A stretch of DNA of 5,128 bases, taken from an uncultured Sutterella sp. (GTDB lineage Bacteria > Pseudomonadota > Gammaproteobacteria > Burkholderiales > Burkholderiaceae_F). The notes below the pieces were generated by a model, which had not been told where the DNA came from, searched no databases, and saw only the letters and a program-made list of their open reading frames with translations. The position numbers and the translations under genes were made by a program. This document shows positions 1 through 5,060 of the stretch, in pieces (the first letter of the stretch is position 1; every line of letters begins with the position of its first letter). The stretch covers positions 1-5,128 of the forward strand of contig CAAEPH010000010.1 in assembly GCA_900757865.1 (NCBI GenBank), in the 5' to 3' direction.

Positions 1-57
1 TTGAAATATCGCTCCCCTAAAGAATTTAAGGAAGCGATATCTCATAGTGGCGTTTAA
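1..57 (+). pseudogene. C-terminal end of an IS3-family transposase (partial at window edge)
   Basis: Read from base 1 in frame 1, the window encodes the end of a protein, LKYRSPKEFKEAISHSGV, followed by TAA at 55-57. An L-x-Y-R-[ST]-P-x-[EK] tail is typical of the last residues of IS3-family OrfB (DDE) transposases, where it follows the catalytic Glu region. Here it is followed within 15 nt by a sequence resembling an IS3 right terminal repeat. The upstream part lies outside the window, so I cannot tell whether the gene is intact. The DNA also contains an inverted repeat (6-13 ATATCGCT with 33-40 AGCGATAT), which may be a hairpin within the transposase end. The call rests on 18 residues and the adjacent repeat, so it is moderate. 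Confidence 0.5.
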
Positions 58-70
58 ATCGCCGTTGTTA

Positions 71-99
71 AAACTGTCTCACAAAGTGGGGATAGTTCA
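71..99 (+). mobile_element. Probable right terminal inverted repeat of an IS3-family element
   Basis: The 29 nt from 71 to 99 contain CTGTCTCA, then a GTGGGG block, and end in GTTCA. Read on the minus strand this begins TGAACTATCCCCAC and runs into TGTGAGACAG. That is the style of end I associate with IS3-family elements, which start with TG and finish with CA. It lies just after the transposase-like tail ending at 57, as expected for a right end. The left end is outside the window, so neither pairing of the repeats nor a target duplication can be verified. Confidence 0.45.
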
Positions 100-126
100 A
101 AACGCTGGGGACTTTTGTTTATGGCT

Positions 127-168
127 AACCGTGATGCTCAGCCGTGGCAAGTAAGAGAAGACACGGTT
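127..168. repeat. Inverted repeat downstream of ppsR
   Basis: AACCGTG at 127-133 is perfectly complementary to CACGGTT at 162-168, with 28 nt between. It lies just beyond the ppsR stop codon, where a transcript terminator could be expected, but there is no T-run on the minus strand after it, so it is not a convincing Rho-independent terminator. It may only be a 3'-UTR hairpin. Confidence 0.3.
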
Positions 169-180
169 GGTGTGGTGCCG

Positions 181-1029
181 TTAACGACTTTTGCGATGAT
201 CAAGCCCCAATTCCGCCATGATCGTTGCTGAAATTTCTTCGATCGACTTTGTGGTGGAATTGAGCCAACGAATACCTTCGCGAGCCATCAAGCTTTCGGC
301 ATCGTGAATTTCCTGACGGCAATTTTCGATACTGGCGTAGCGACTGTTCGGACGACGCTCGTTACGGATCTCGGAGAGGCGCTCTGGTTTAATCGACAGA
401 CCAAAGAGTTTGTCACGCAACGGCAACAGGGCGTCCGGCAGCGAACCACGATCAAAGTCTTCAGGAATTAAGGGGTAATTGGCGACCTTGAGACCAAATT
501 GCATTGCCAAAAAGAGTGAGGTCGGCGTTTTACCAGAACGTGAGACGCCCACCAAAATGACATCGGCTTCGTCCAATCCACGATTGGTTTGCCCGTCGTC
601 GTGCTGCAAGGTGTAGTCAATGGCTGCAATACGGCGGTTGTACTTCACGTCGTCGCGGATGCGATGGCTTTGCCCAATCGAGTGCGCACTCTTCATCCCG
701 AGTTCGGTTTCCAGCGGGCCCACGAACTTGCGGAACAGGTCGATGATGTGTCCGTTGACCTTTTCGTTAAAGGTGCGCATGATTTCGGGATCAACGAAGG
801 TAGTAAAGATGATGGGGCGTTGTCCGTCCGCCGCACCTTTGGCGTTGATCTGCTCGGCCGCTTGCAACGCTTTTTCAACCGTATTGGTAAAAGGCAAGCG
901 CGTTTGCTGGTAATTCAGATTGGGAAATTGCGTCATGATGGAGTGCGCTAAGGTCTCGGCGGTAATGGCCGTACCGTCACTCACAATGAAGACTTGACGC
1001 GGGACGTCTGGATAAAAAGTTTCAGTCAT
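181..1029 (-). CDS. ppsR: Phosphoenolpyruvate synthase regulatory protein (pyruvate, water dikinase regulator; DUF299 family)
   Basis: This is a cytoplasmic bifunctional enzyme. As an ADP-dependent kinase it inactivates PEP synthase by phosphorylating a Thr next to the catalytic His, and as a Pi-dependent phosphorylase it reverses this. The N-terminus has the family motif VFIVSDGTAITAETLAHS, and the P-loop GVSRSGKT lies at about residues 161-168, followed by PTSLFLAMQFGLKVANYPL, all characteristic of the family. From ATG 1029 the product is 282 aa, close to the usual 270-280. An upstream in-frame ATG at 1071 would give 296 aa with an extra 14-residue tail (MPSSSFSNFEVCAL) that does not resemble the family. 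Neither start has a clear Shine-Dalgarno. The gene is divergent from ppsA, its target, across about 420 bp. Function is secure; the start is less so. Confidence 0.95.
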   Translation of the reverse strand: MTETFYPDVPRQVFIVSDGTAITAETLAHSIMTQFPNLNYQQTRLPFTNTVEKALQAAEQINAKGAADGQRPIIFTTFVDPEIMRTFNEKVNGHIIDLFRKFVGPLETELGMKSAHSIGQSHRIRDDVKYNRRIAAIDYTLQHDDGQTNRGLDEADVILVGVSRSGKTPTSLFLAMQFGLKVANYPLIPEDFDRGSLPDALLPLRDKLFGLSIKPERLSEIRNERRPNSRYASIENCRQEIHDAESLMAREGIRWLNSTTKSIEEISATIMAELGLDHRKSR

Positions 1030-1448
1030 CAAAGCACACACTTCGAAATTGGAAAAGGATGACGATGGCATTCTAGCCGAAATTGCTCATCCATAACAGT
1101 CCTCATGGGATTCTTGGACGGCGGGCACAATGTCAACGGATTGGCCTCGAGGAGTTGACTATTAAAAATTAGTGTTTTCCCTAAGATCTTTTGCTCGTGC
1201 TGCTTTGACTGAGGTGAAGGTAAAGGGATCAAAGCGCGAAAACCCCTCTTTTTACAGGCACTTTAAGGTGTTAAATCCTGCCCCAAGGAACCATCCTCAG
1301 TAAACCCCTAAGGCAAAAAACGGTCTCGCCTCACACGCTGACGGCGATTGCACAGCCCATTTTGAGAGCGAAATTAAAGGAGAAAGGGTACAATCCTCAG
1401 CAATTTGTTTCACTGCTCCACTCTTTTCGGAGCCTCATGAGGATCAAC
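1030..1448. promoter_or_regulatory. Divergent ppsR-ppsA intergenic region
   Basis: This 419-bp spacer must hold the promoters of both genes, and I see no gene in it. For ppsA, a plausible sigma70 -10 box TACAAT lies at 1389-1394, which would start transcription near 1400 and leave a 5' UTR of about 40-50 nt, but no good -35 sits 16-18 nt upstream. For ppsR, a perfect -35 hexamer TTGACA is read on the minus strand at 1136-1131, but the hexamers downstream match -10 poorly (AAGAAT at 1115-1110, spacing 15). A TTGACT on the plus strand at 1157-1162 lacks a well-spaced -10. No operator palindrome was recognised. All box assignments are tentative. Confidence 0.4.
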
Positions 1449-3818
1449 ATGATACAGGGTCGTTACGTTTTCCCGTTTAGTCAACTTCGCATGACCGATG
1501 TCGATCGTGTCGGTGGCAAAAACGCCTCGTTGGGCGAATTGCTTAGCCAACTGACGTCTGCCGGCATCCGTGTGCCGGATGGTTTCGCCACCACGGCCGA
1601 AGCTTTCCGCCTTTTCATTAAGGAAGGTGGCCTCGAAGAACGCATCGCCCGTCGTCTCGCCGAGCTCGACGTGGACGACGTCAAGGCGCTTGCTCAAGCG
1701 GGAGCGGAAATCCGTTCTTGGATTGAACAAGCTCCATTCCCCGCGGAATTGGAAGCCGAAATTCGTGCCTTCTACGATTGGTTGAAAGACGGTCAAGAAG
1801 AAATCTCCGTGGCCGTGCGTTCGTCGGCGACGGCAGAAGACTTGCCAGACGCCTCGTTTGCGGGTCAGCAAGAAACGGTGCTCAACGTCGTGGGCATTGA
1901 TGCTGTGCTCTTGCGCATGAAAGAAGTGTTTGCCTCGCTCTACAACGACCGTGCGATTTCGTACCGCGTCCACAAGGGCTTTACGCACACTGAAGTGGCA
2001 CTCTCCGCGGGTGTGCAACGTATGTGTCGCTCCGACAAGGGTGCCGCTGGCGTGATGTTCACACTCGATACGGAATCGGGTTTCGACCAGGTGGTCTTCA
2101 TCACGGCGAGCTACGGTTTGGGTGAAACCGTGGTGCAAGGTGCGGTGAATCCGGACGAATTTTATGTGCACAAGCCCATTTTGGATCAGGGCAAGTACCC
2201 GATCATCCGTAAGAGCTTGGGCAGCAAACTCATCAAGATGGAGTTTGAACCCGATGCCACAACGGGTCGTACGGTGCGCACGCTGGACGTGCCCGCTGAA
2301 GACCGTCGTCGCTTTGCGATTACGGACGACGACGTCATCGAATTGGCGAAGTTTGCTCGCATCATTGAAAAGCACTACGGTCGTCCGATGGACATCGAAT
2401 GGGGTAAAGACGGTGTGGACGGCAAGATCTACATCTTGCAGGCTCGTCCAGAAACCGTGAAGAGCCAGCAGAAGAATGCGGACGTGCAGCTGCGCTACAC
2501 CTTAAAGAGCAAGGGTCGCCTCTTGGTTCAGGGTCGTGCTATTGGCCAGAAGATTGGTCAAGGGACGGTGCGCATTGTGGATAGCGCTGCTGAAATGGAT
2601 CGTGTTCAGGCGGGTGACGTCCTGGTGACGGACATGACCGACCCCAACTGGGAACCGGTGATGAAAAAAGCCTCGGCTATTGTCACCAACCGCGGTGGTC
2701 GTACCTGCCACGCCGCTATTATTGCTCGCGAACTCGGTATTCCTGCGGTAGTGGGTTGCGGTGACGCGACGGAACGCTTGGTCGAAGGCGATGCCGTGAC
2801 GGTTTCTTGCGCTGAAGGCGACACGGGTAACATTTACGAAGGCTTGCAGGAAGTCGCGGTGGAAGAAGTCCAGCGCGGCGCGTTGCCTGAAATTCCCGTG
2901 AAGATCATGATGAACGTGGGTAACCCGCAGTTAGCCTTTGAGTTCCAAGCGATCCCGAACAAGGGTGTGGGCTTGGCTCGCTTAGAGTTCATCATCAACA
3001 ACAATATCGGTATCCACCCGAAGGTGGTTCTCGACTACCCGAATGTGCCGGGCGAATTGCGTGACGCAGCCGAACGTTTGTCGGCCGGTTACGAAAGCCC
3101 CAAAGCGTTCTTTGAACGTAAGATCGCTGAAGGGGTGGCTACGATCGCGGCAGCGTTCTATCCGAAGAAAGTCATCGTGCGTATGTCGGACTTCAAGAGC
3201 AACGAATACCGCAAGTTGATCGGTGGTGCTCAGTACGAACCGGACGAAGAAAACCCCATGCTCGGCTTCCGCGGTGCTTCGCGCTACATTGCGAATCAGT
3301 TTGCCGAATGCTTTGCCATGGAATGTCGTGCGATGAAGTTCGTGCGTGACGATATGGGGCTTACCAACGTTGAATTGATGATCCCGTTCGTGCGTACCAT
3401 CAACGAAGCAGCGCGTGTCACTGAAATCATGGCGAGCCACGGCTTGAAGCGTGGTGTTAACGGCTTGCGCCTCAACATGATGTGCGAAATTCCGTCGAAC
3501 GCCGTCTTGGCTGATCAGTTCCTCGAATACTTTGACGGGTTCTCGATCGGCTCTAACGACATGACGCAGTTGGCCTTGGGCTTGGACCGTGACTCCGGCC
3601 TCGTGGCGGCGAGCTTTGACGAACGTAACGACGCTGTGAAGGCCCTCTTGGCCATGGCCATTAAGGCTTGCCGTGCCAAGGGCAAGTACGTCGGTATTTG
3701 CGGTCAAGGGCCATCGGACCATGCGGACTTTGCCGCTTGGTTGATGGAGCAGGGCATTGAATCCATCTCGCTCAACCCCGATACCGTGGTCGATACCTGG
3801 CGTCGTTTAGCTAAATAA
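1449..3818 (+). CDS. ppsA: Phosphoenolpyruvate synthase (pyruvate, water dikinase)
   Basis: It converts pyruvate + ATP + H2O to PEP + AMP + Pi, the entry step of gluconeogenesis from pyruvate or lactate, in the cytoplasm. With the start at ATG 1449 it is 789 aa, about the family norm. The N-terminal ATP-grasp domain shows VGGKNASLG (Lys24), AVRSSATAEDLPDASFAGQQ (122-141) and QARPET (Arg333). The central phosphohistidine domain carries GGRTCHAAI with catalytic His421 and, two residues before it, Thr419, the PpsR target. The C-terminal PEP-binding barrel has GLARLEF, GSNDMTQLALGLDRD and GICGQ with Cys751. GAGGA at 1439-1443 is 5 nt from this ATG. An ATG at 1437 (GGAG at 1429-1432) would add four residues, and a TTG at 1362 would add a non-conserved tail. 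The gene is transcribed away from ppsR and no second gene is coupled to it. Confidence 0.97.
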   Translation: MIQGRYVFPFSQLRMTDVDRVGGKNASLGELLSQLTSAGIRVPDGFATTAEAFRLFIKEGGLEERIARRLAELDVDDVKALAQAGAEIRSWIEQAPFPAELEAEIRAFYDWLKDGQEEISVAVRSSATAEDLPDASFAGQQETVLNVVGIDAVLLRMKEVFASLYNDRAISYRVHKGFTHTEVALSAGVQRMCRSDKGAAGVMFTLDTESGFDQVVFITASYGLGETVVQGAVNPDEFYVHKPILDQGKYPIIRKSLGSKLIKMEFEPDATTGRTVRTLDVPAEDRRRFAITDDDVIELAKFARIIEKHYGRPMDIEWGKDGVDGKIYILQARPETVKSQQKNADVQLRYTLKSKGRLLVQGRAIGQKIGQGTVRIVDSAAEMDRVQAGDVLVTDMTDPNWEPVMKKASAIVTNRGGRTCHAAIIARELGIPAVVGCGDATERLVEGDAVTVSCAEGDTGNIYEGLQEVAVEEVQRGALPEIPVKIMMNVGNPQLAFEFQAIPNKGVGLARLEFIINNNIGIHPKVVLDYPNVPGELRDAAERLSAGYESPKAFFERKIAEGVATIAAAFYPKKVIVRMSDFKSNEYRKLIGGAQYEPDEENPMLGFRGASRYIANQFAECFAMECRAMKFVRDDMGLTNVELMIPFVRTINEAARVTEIMASHGLKRGVNGLRLNMMCEIPSNAVLADQFLEYFDGFSIGSNDMTQLALGLDRDSGLVAASFDERNDAVKALLAMAIKACRAKGKYVGICGQGPSDHADFAAWLMEQGIESISLNPDTVVDTWRRLAK

Positions 3819-3830
3819 GAAAGGGAATTG

Positions 3831-3850
3831 GCGCTGAGATGACTCAGCGC
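3831..3850 (+). other. Perfect hairpin just after the ppsA stop
   Basis: GCGCTGAG (3831-3838) and CTCAGCGC (3843-3850) form an 8-bp stem with a 4-nt ATGA loop, 12 nt after the ppsA stop codon. No T-run follows, so it is probably a 3'-end stabilising hairpin, or an accessory to the intrinsic terminator 24 nt further on. Confidence 0.55.
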
Positions 3851-3873
3851 TCGAGCATTCCTAATAAGACAAG

Positions 3874-3913
3874 AACTCCGAGTCACGTACACATCGATGG
3901 CTCGGAGTTTTTT
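3874..3913 (+). terminator. Rho-independent terminator of ppsA
   Basis: AACTCCGAG (3874-3882) pairs perfectly over 9 bp with CTCGGAGTT (3901-3909) across an 18-nt loop. The stem runs directly into a T tract (3908-3913). Its position 56 nt after the ppsA stop fits termination of the monocistronic ppsA transcript. Confidence 0.85.
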
Positions 3914-3983
3914 CATACCGTCAGGCAGTATTATTCAAAATCGTCTATTCCATTTGATGATTCCTTCTGTTTTCGGAGATAGG

Positions 3984-4028
3984 ATGTGGCTGTCTATGCT
4001 CTGCGTTCTGCATTTTAGCGCCGATTGA
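3984..4028 (+). CDS. Possible 14-residue leader-like peptide (tentative)
   Basis: A short ORF, MWLSMLCVLHFSAD followed by TGA, is preceded by GGAG (3975-3978) 5 nt before the ATG. It is hydrophobic and has a Trp codon at position 2. It could be a small upstream peptide, but a 14-codon ORF with a 4-nt Shine-Dalgarno match is easily found by chance, and only one Trp codon is not what a classic trp attenuator shows. Its only support is the ribosome-binding site and its position upstream of a Trp-specific T-box. Confidence 0.15.
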   Translation: MWLSMLCVLHFSAD

Positions 4029-4178
4029 GGCATTGACTTCTCTCGGGCTGTCTGAGCACTGAATTGGAGTCGAGCCTAAGAGGTCCGAACCTAATAGGTG
4101 ATCATGGCTAGGTCAGTGACACCCGGGAAAGCGCGCTTTCTTGTGCTCGATCAAATGCATTAGGCGAGAGCCTTGATG

Positions 4179-4197
4179 AAAAAGCCCCCAAAGAGGC
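4179..4197 (-). terminator. Possible small minus-strand intrinsic terminator
   Basis: Read on the minus strand, GCCTC (4197-4193), loop TTTG and GGGGC (4188-4184) form a 5-bp stem with one wobble pair, followed by five T (4183-4179). No minus-strand gene is visible upstream of it in this window, so its use is doubtful. On the plus strand the same stem has a C/A mismatch and is weaker. Confidence 0.25.
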
Positions 4198-4297
4198 ATA
4201 GGATTATTTTTAAACCGTTGAAGCGGAAGTAACGGCGAACGATGCCTTATGAGAGAGCCCATGTAGGTGAGAGTTGGGTAAGAAACACGTCGTCAAA

Positions 4298-4300
4298 TGG
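4298..4300 (+). promoter_or_regulatory. Specifier codon UGG (Trp) of the T-box
   Basis: The 3' side of the specifier loop reads C-A-A-A-UGG-C before the lower helix resumes. Aligned with the usual layout (AGUA on the 5' strand, GAA-x then specifier on the 3' strand), the specifier triplet is UGG, pairing with anticodon CCA of tRNA-Trp. A one-base shift would give AUG or GGC. Trp is favoured because the UGGC of the antiterminator bulge expects a G discriminator, as tRNA-Trp has (known for E. coli), and because a downstream peptide looks TrpD-like. Confidence 0.75.
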
Positions 4301-4467
4301 CCCGCTGAGGGCGTTGCCAAAGGTTCGTTTGAGCCGAGTATGCAACGACGTCCAGAACCCACGTGAGTTAGGTTCAGGGGATGATGGTCCCCGGGTAAGT
4401 GCATCCTTTTGGCCTTGGTCTCAAAAGAGAGGAAACTCTTACAGGTCGTGAGTCAAAAAGATGAAAT

Positions 4468-4507
4468 AAGGTGGCACCGCGGGTGGTCGACTGCGACCCT
4501 CGTCCTT
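4468..4507 (+). promoter_or_regulatory. T-box antiterminator element
   Basis: Helix A1 is AAGG (4468-4471)/CCTT (4504-4507). The seven-base bulge TGGCACC (4472-4478) matches the invariant T-box TGGNACC. Helix A2 is GCGGG (4479-4483)/CTCGT (4499-4503) with two G-U pairs, a bulged T (4484), then GGTCG (4485-4489)/CGACC (4494-4498) closed by a 4-nt ACTG loop. UGGC at 4472-4475 is complementary to a GCCA tRNA 3' end. The A2 helix extends into an unusually complete hairpin. Confidence 0.92.
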
Positions 4508-4636
4508 ATAGCAAAGTACCCATAATCCCGTTAGTTGCTGTATGAAGCGCTTGGGCATTGGGTGTGGCGTTCGCGTTAAACGTTTTTATGAACGTTGGCG
4601 GATGGTTGAGGACGTGTTGAACCCGTGGTCTTTTGT

Positions 4637-4681
4637 GTCTCTGAGGCGTGTGGCTTTTCTCCATCACACACGCGCTGAGAC
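4637..4681 (+). other. Strong leader hairpin
   Basis: GTCTC (4637-4641) pairs with GAGAC (4677-4681). Inside, across a 4x3 internal loop, GCGTGTG (4646-4652) pairs with CACACGC (4667-4673), leaving a 14-nt terminal loop. No immediate U-run follows, but a C/T-rich tract does, including five T at 4703-4707. It may be an atypical terminator stem or a structural part of the T-box expression platform. Confidence 0.5.
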
Positions 4682-4760
4682 CCTCTCGCACCACCAGCCT
4701 TCTTTTTCCTCCTCTCCCTCTTCGCTTCTATTCTCGCAACCCGCTCCACACTCCAACCAA
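4681..4760 (+). promoter_or_regulatory. C-rich, G-poor tract, candidate Rho-loading (rut) site
   Basis: By hand count the 80 nt hold 40 C, 23 T, 12 A and only 5 G. A long C>G bubble with little secondary structure is the recognised signature of Rho utilisation sites. It lies in the untranslated leader between the T-box and the first Shine-Dalgarno, where it could terminate the transcript. It also contains CTCCTC (4709-4714), complementary to the GAGGAG Shine-Dalgarno at 4783-4788. Function is inferred from composition only. Confidence 0.4.
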
Positions 4761-4796
4761 AGTCGCTTCCAGCGTTTTTCTTGAGGAGTGTTCGGT

Positions 4797-4976
4797 ATGT
4801 TTAATACCACCCGCCATGACGATATCTATTCGGTTGCGATTCCCCGTGAAGAGCTCTTAACGCTCACCGATGAAGTGCATTTGCTGCTTTTCCCAACCTT
4901 GAGTTTGCTCACTGGTGCGCTCTTTTCCACTTTAGCCAAGGCTGTTAGCTCGCACTTCCGTGCAGGCTTGTTCTAA
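4797..4976 (+). CDS. Small hypothetical protein, 59 aa, first ORF of the T-box unit
   Basis: The ATG at 4797 is preceded by GAGGAG (4783-4788) with an 8-nt spacer, a very good ribosome-binding site; a GTG at 4788 would overlap that site and is rejected. The product has a polar, charged N-terminal third (MFNTTRHDDIYSVAIPREE) and then a hydrophobic stretch at about residues 28-50 (LLLFPTLSLLTGALFSTLAKAV), which could be one membrane segment or an amphipathic helix. It ends SHFRAGLF. Codon choice looks like that of the neighbouring genes. I do not recognise the family. It may be a genuine small protein or a remnant of a larger gene, since T-boxes normally precede full-length amino-acid genes. 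The next ORF follows 12 nt after its stop. Confidence 0.6.
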   Translation: MFNTTRHDDIYSVAIPREELLTLTDEVHLLLFPTLSLLTGALFSTLAKAVSSHFRAGLF

Positions 4977-4988
4977 AAGGAGCGCCTC

Positions 4989-5060
4989 ATGATCAAAGAA
5001 GCGATTGTGAAGTTGGTTAACAAGGGCGATCTCCTGTCTTTGACAGCAAAACCTAAATAA
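4989..5060 (+). pseudogene. 23-codon ORF resembling the N-terminus of TrpD (possible truncated trpD)
   Basis: A strong Shine-Dalgarno AAGGAG (4977-4982) sits 6 nt before ATG 4989, and the ORF starts 12 nt after the previous stop, so the two look translationally linked. The peptide begins MIKEAIVKLVNKGDLL, resembling the first 15 or so residues of anthranilate phosphoribosyltransferases as I recall them from Clostridia-type bacteria (M-I-K-E-A-I-x-K-[IVL]-V-x-x-x-D-L). TrpD is normally about 330-350 aa; here the frame ends after 23 codons, and stops also appear soon in the other frames. If the resemblance holds, this is the relic of a Trp biosynthesis operon. Otherwise it is a small peptide gene. 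The match is short and made from memory. Confidence 0.4.

Larger units (their letters stand above)
3914..4214. other. Apparent non-coding stretch between ppsA and the T-box leader
   Basis: I see no convincing gene, tRNA or clear promoter here, although the T-box transcript must start in or near its right end. Items noted: a 14-codon ORF with a Shine-Dalgarno at 3984-4028 (listed separately); a perfect 14-bp palindrome GAAAGCGCGCTTTC at 4127-4140 overlapping CCCGGG at 4122-4127; and a small GAGA-tetraloop hairpin AGGC/GCCT at 4162-4173. A TTGATG (4173-4178) and TAGGAT (4199-4204) resemble -35 and -10 boxes, but the 20-nt spacing is too long to trust. Confidence 0.5.
4215..4507 (+). promoter_or_regulatory. 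T-box riboswitch, predicted tryptophan-specific (tRNA-Trp sensing leader)
   Basis: The leader senses uncharged tRNA through a codon-anticodon contact in Stem I and an acceptor-end contact in the antiterminator. Stem I: CC(4215-4216)/GG(4309-4310), 3-nt bulge GTT and tandem GA (4220-4221, 4307-4308) form a K-turn; AGCGG (4222-4226)/CCGCT (4302-4306); specifier loop AGUA (4228-4231) opposite CAAAUGGC; ACGGCG (4232-4237)/CGTCGT (4288-4293); CTTAT (4246-4250)/GTAAG (4278-4282); distal AGAGA (4252-4256) and GGTGAGA (4266-4272). Stem II: CGTTGC (4312-4317)/GCAACG (4342-4347). A Stem IIA-like hairpin is GAACC (4355-4359)/GGTTC (4371-4375). Stem III probably lies in 4377-4447, with alternative pairings. 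The T-box sequence is at 4468-4507. These are T-box landmarks in the right order. T-boxes usually control aminoacyl-tRNA synthetase, biosynthesis or transport genes; here only two small ORFs follow. Confidence 0.9.
4508..4796 (+). promoter_or_regulatory. Long leader between the T-box and the first ORF (putative expression platform)
   Basis: This 289-nt untranslated stretch has no gene I would accept. It contains AGGACG (4609-4614), which could pair with CGTCCT (4501-4506) of the antiterminator; a strong hairpin at 4637-4681; and a C-rich, G-poor tract at 4681-4760. No canonical stem plus U-run follows directly after the T-box, as a standard transcriptional T-box would need, so the mode of control (intrinsic, Rho-dependent, translational, or broken) cannot be settled from the sequence. 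Confidence 0.45.

Noticed and set aside
589..951. Plus-strand ORFs opposite ppsR
   Set aside because: They are antisense shadows of ppsR, with no ribosome-binding site and no recognisable domain.
1410..2375. Long minus-strand ORF (321 codons) antisense to ppsA
   Set aside because: It mirrors the strongly conserved ppsA reading frame. Its translation is rich in His/Arg/Thr without recognisable motifs, as expected of a shadow frame.
2982..3722. Minus-strand ORF of 246 codons antisense to the 3' part of ppsA
   Set aside because: Same reason: it lies wholly inside the conserved PEP-binding barrel coding region and has no family features.
4081..4092. AGGTCCGAACCT, reminiscent of a tRNA T-loop
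   Set aside because: No cloverleaf could be built around it: there is no acceptor stem or anticodon arm at the right spacing.
4104..4163. 19-codon ORF starting MARSVTPGK
   Set aside because: Only a weak AGGTG lies 3 nt before the ATG, and there is no recognisable family. It is too short to support.
4176..4232. 18-residue basic ORF (MKKPPKRHRI...) running into Stem I
   Set aside because: It has no convincing ribosome-binding site and overlaps the K-turn and specifier loop of the T-box. Chance is likely.
4210..4451. ORFs on both strands inside the T-box (64 and 69 codons)
   Set aside because: The sequence is explained by conserved T-box RNA helices and motifs. The translations look random and lack good ribosome-binding sites.
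4637..4681. Leader hairpin read as a classic trp attenuator with the upstream ORF as leader peptide
   Set aside because: The overlapping reading frame has only a single Trp codon, no start with a ribosome-binding site, and no U-run directly after the stem.
4542..4784. 80-codon ORF in the leader, and overlapping frames through 4860
   Set aside because: There is no Shine-Dalgarno before ATG 4542, and the translation reflects the C/T-rich tract (runs of Ser/Pro/Phe). It ends just before the well-supported ATG at 4797.
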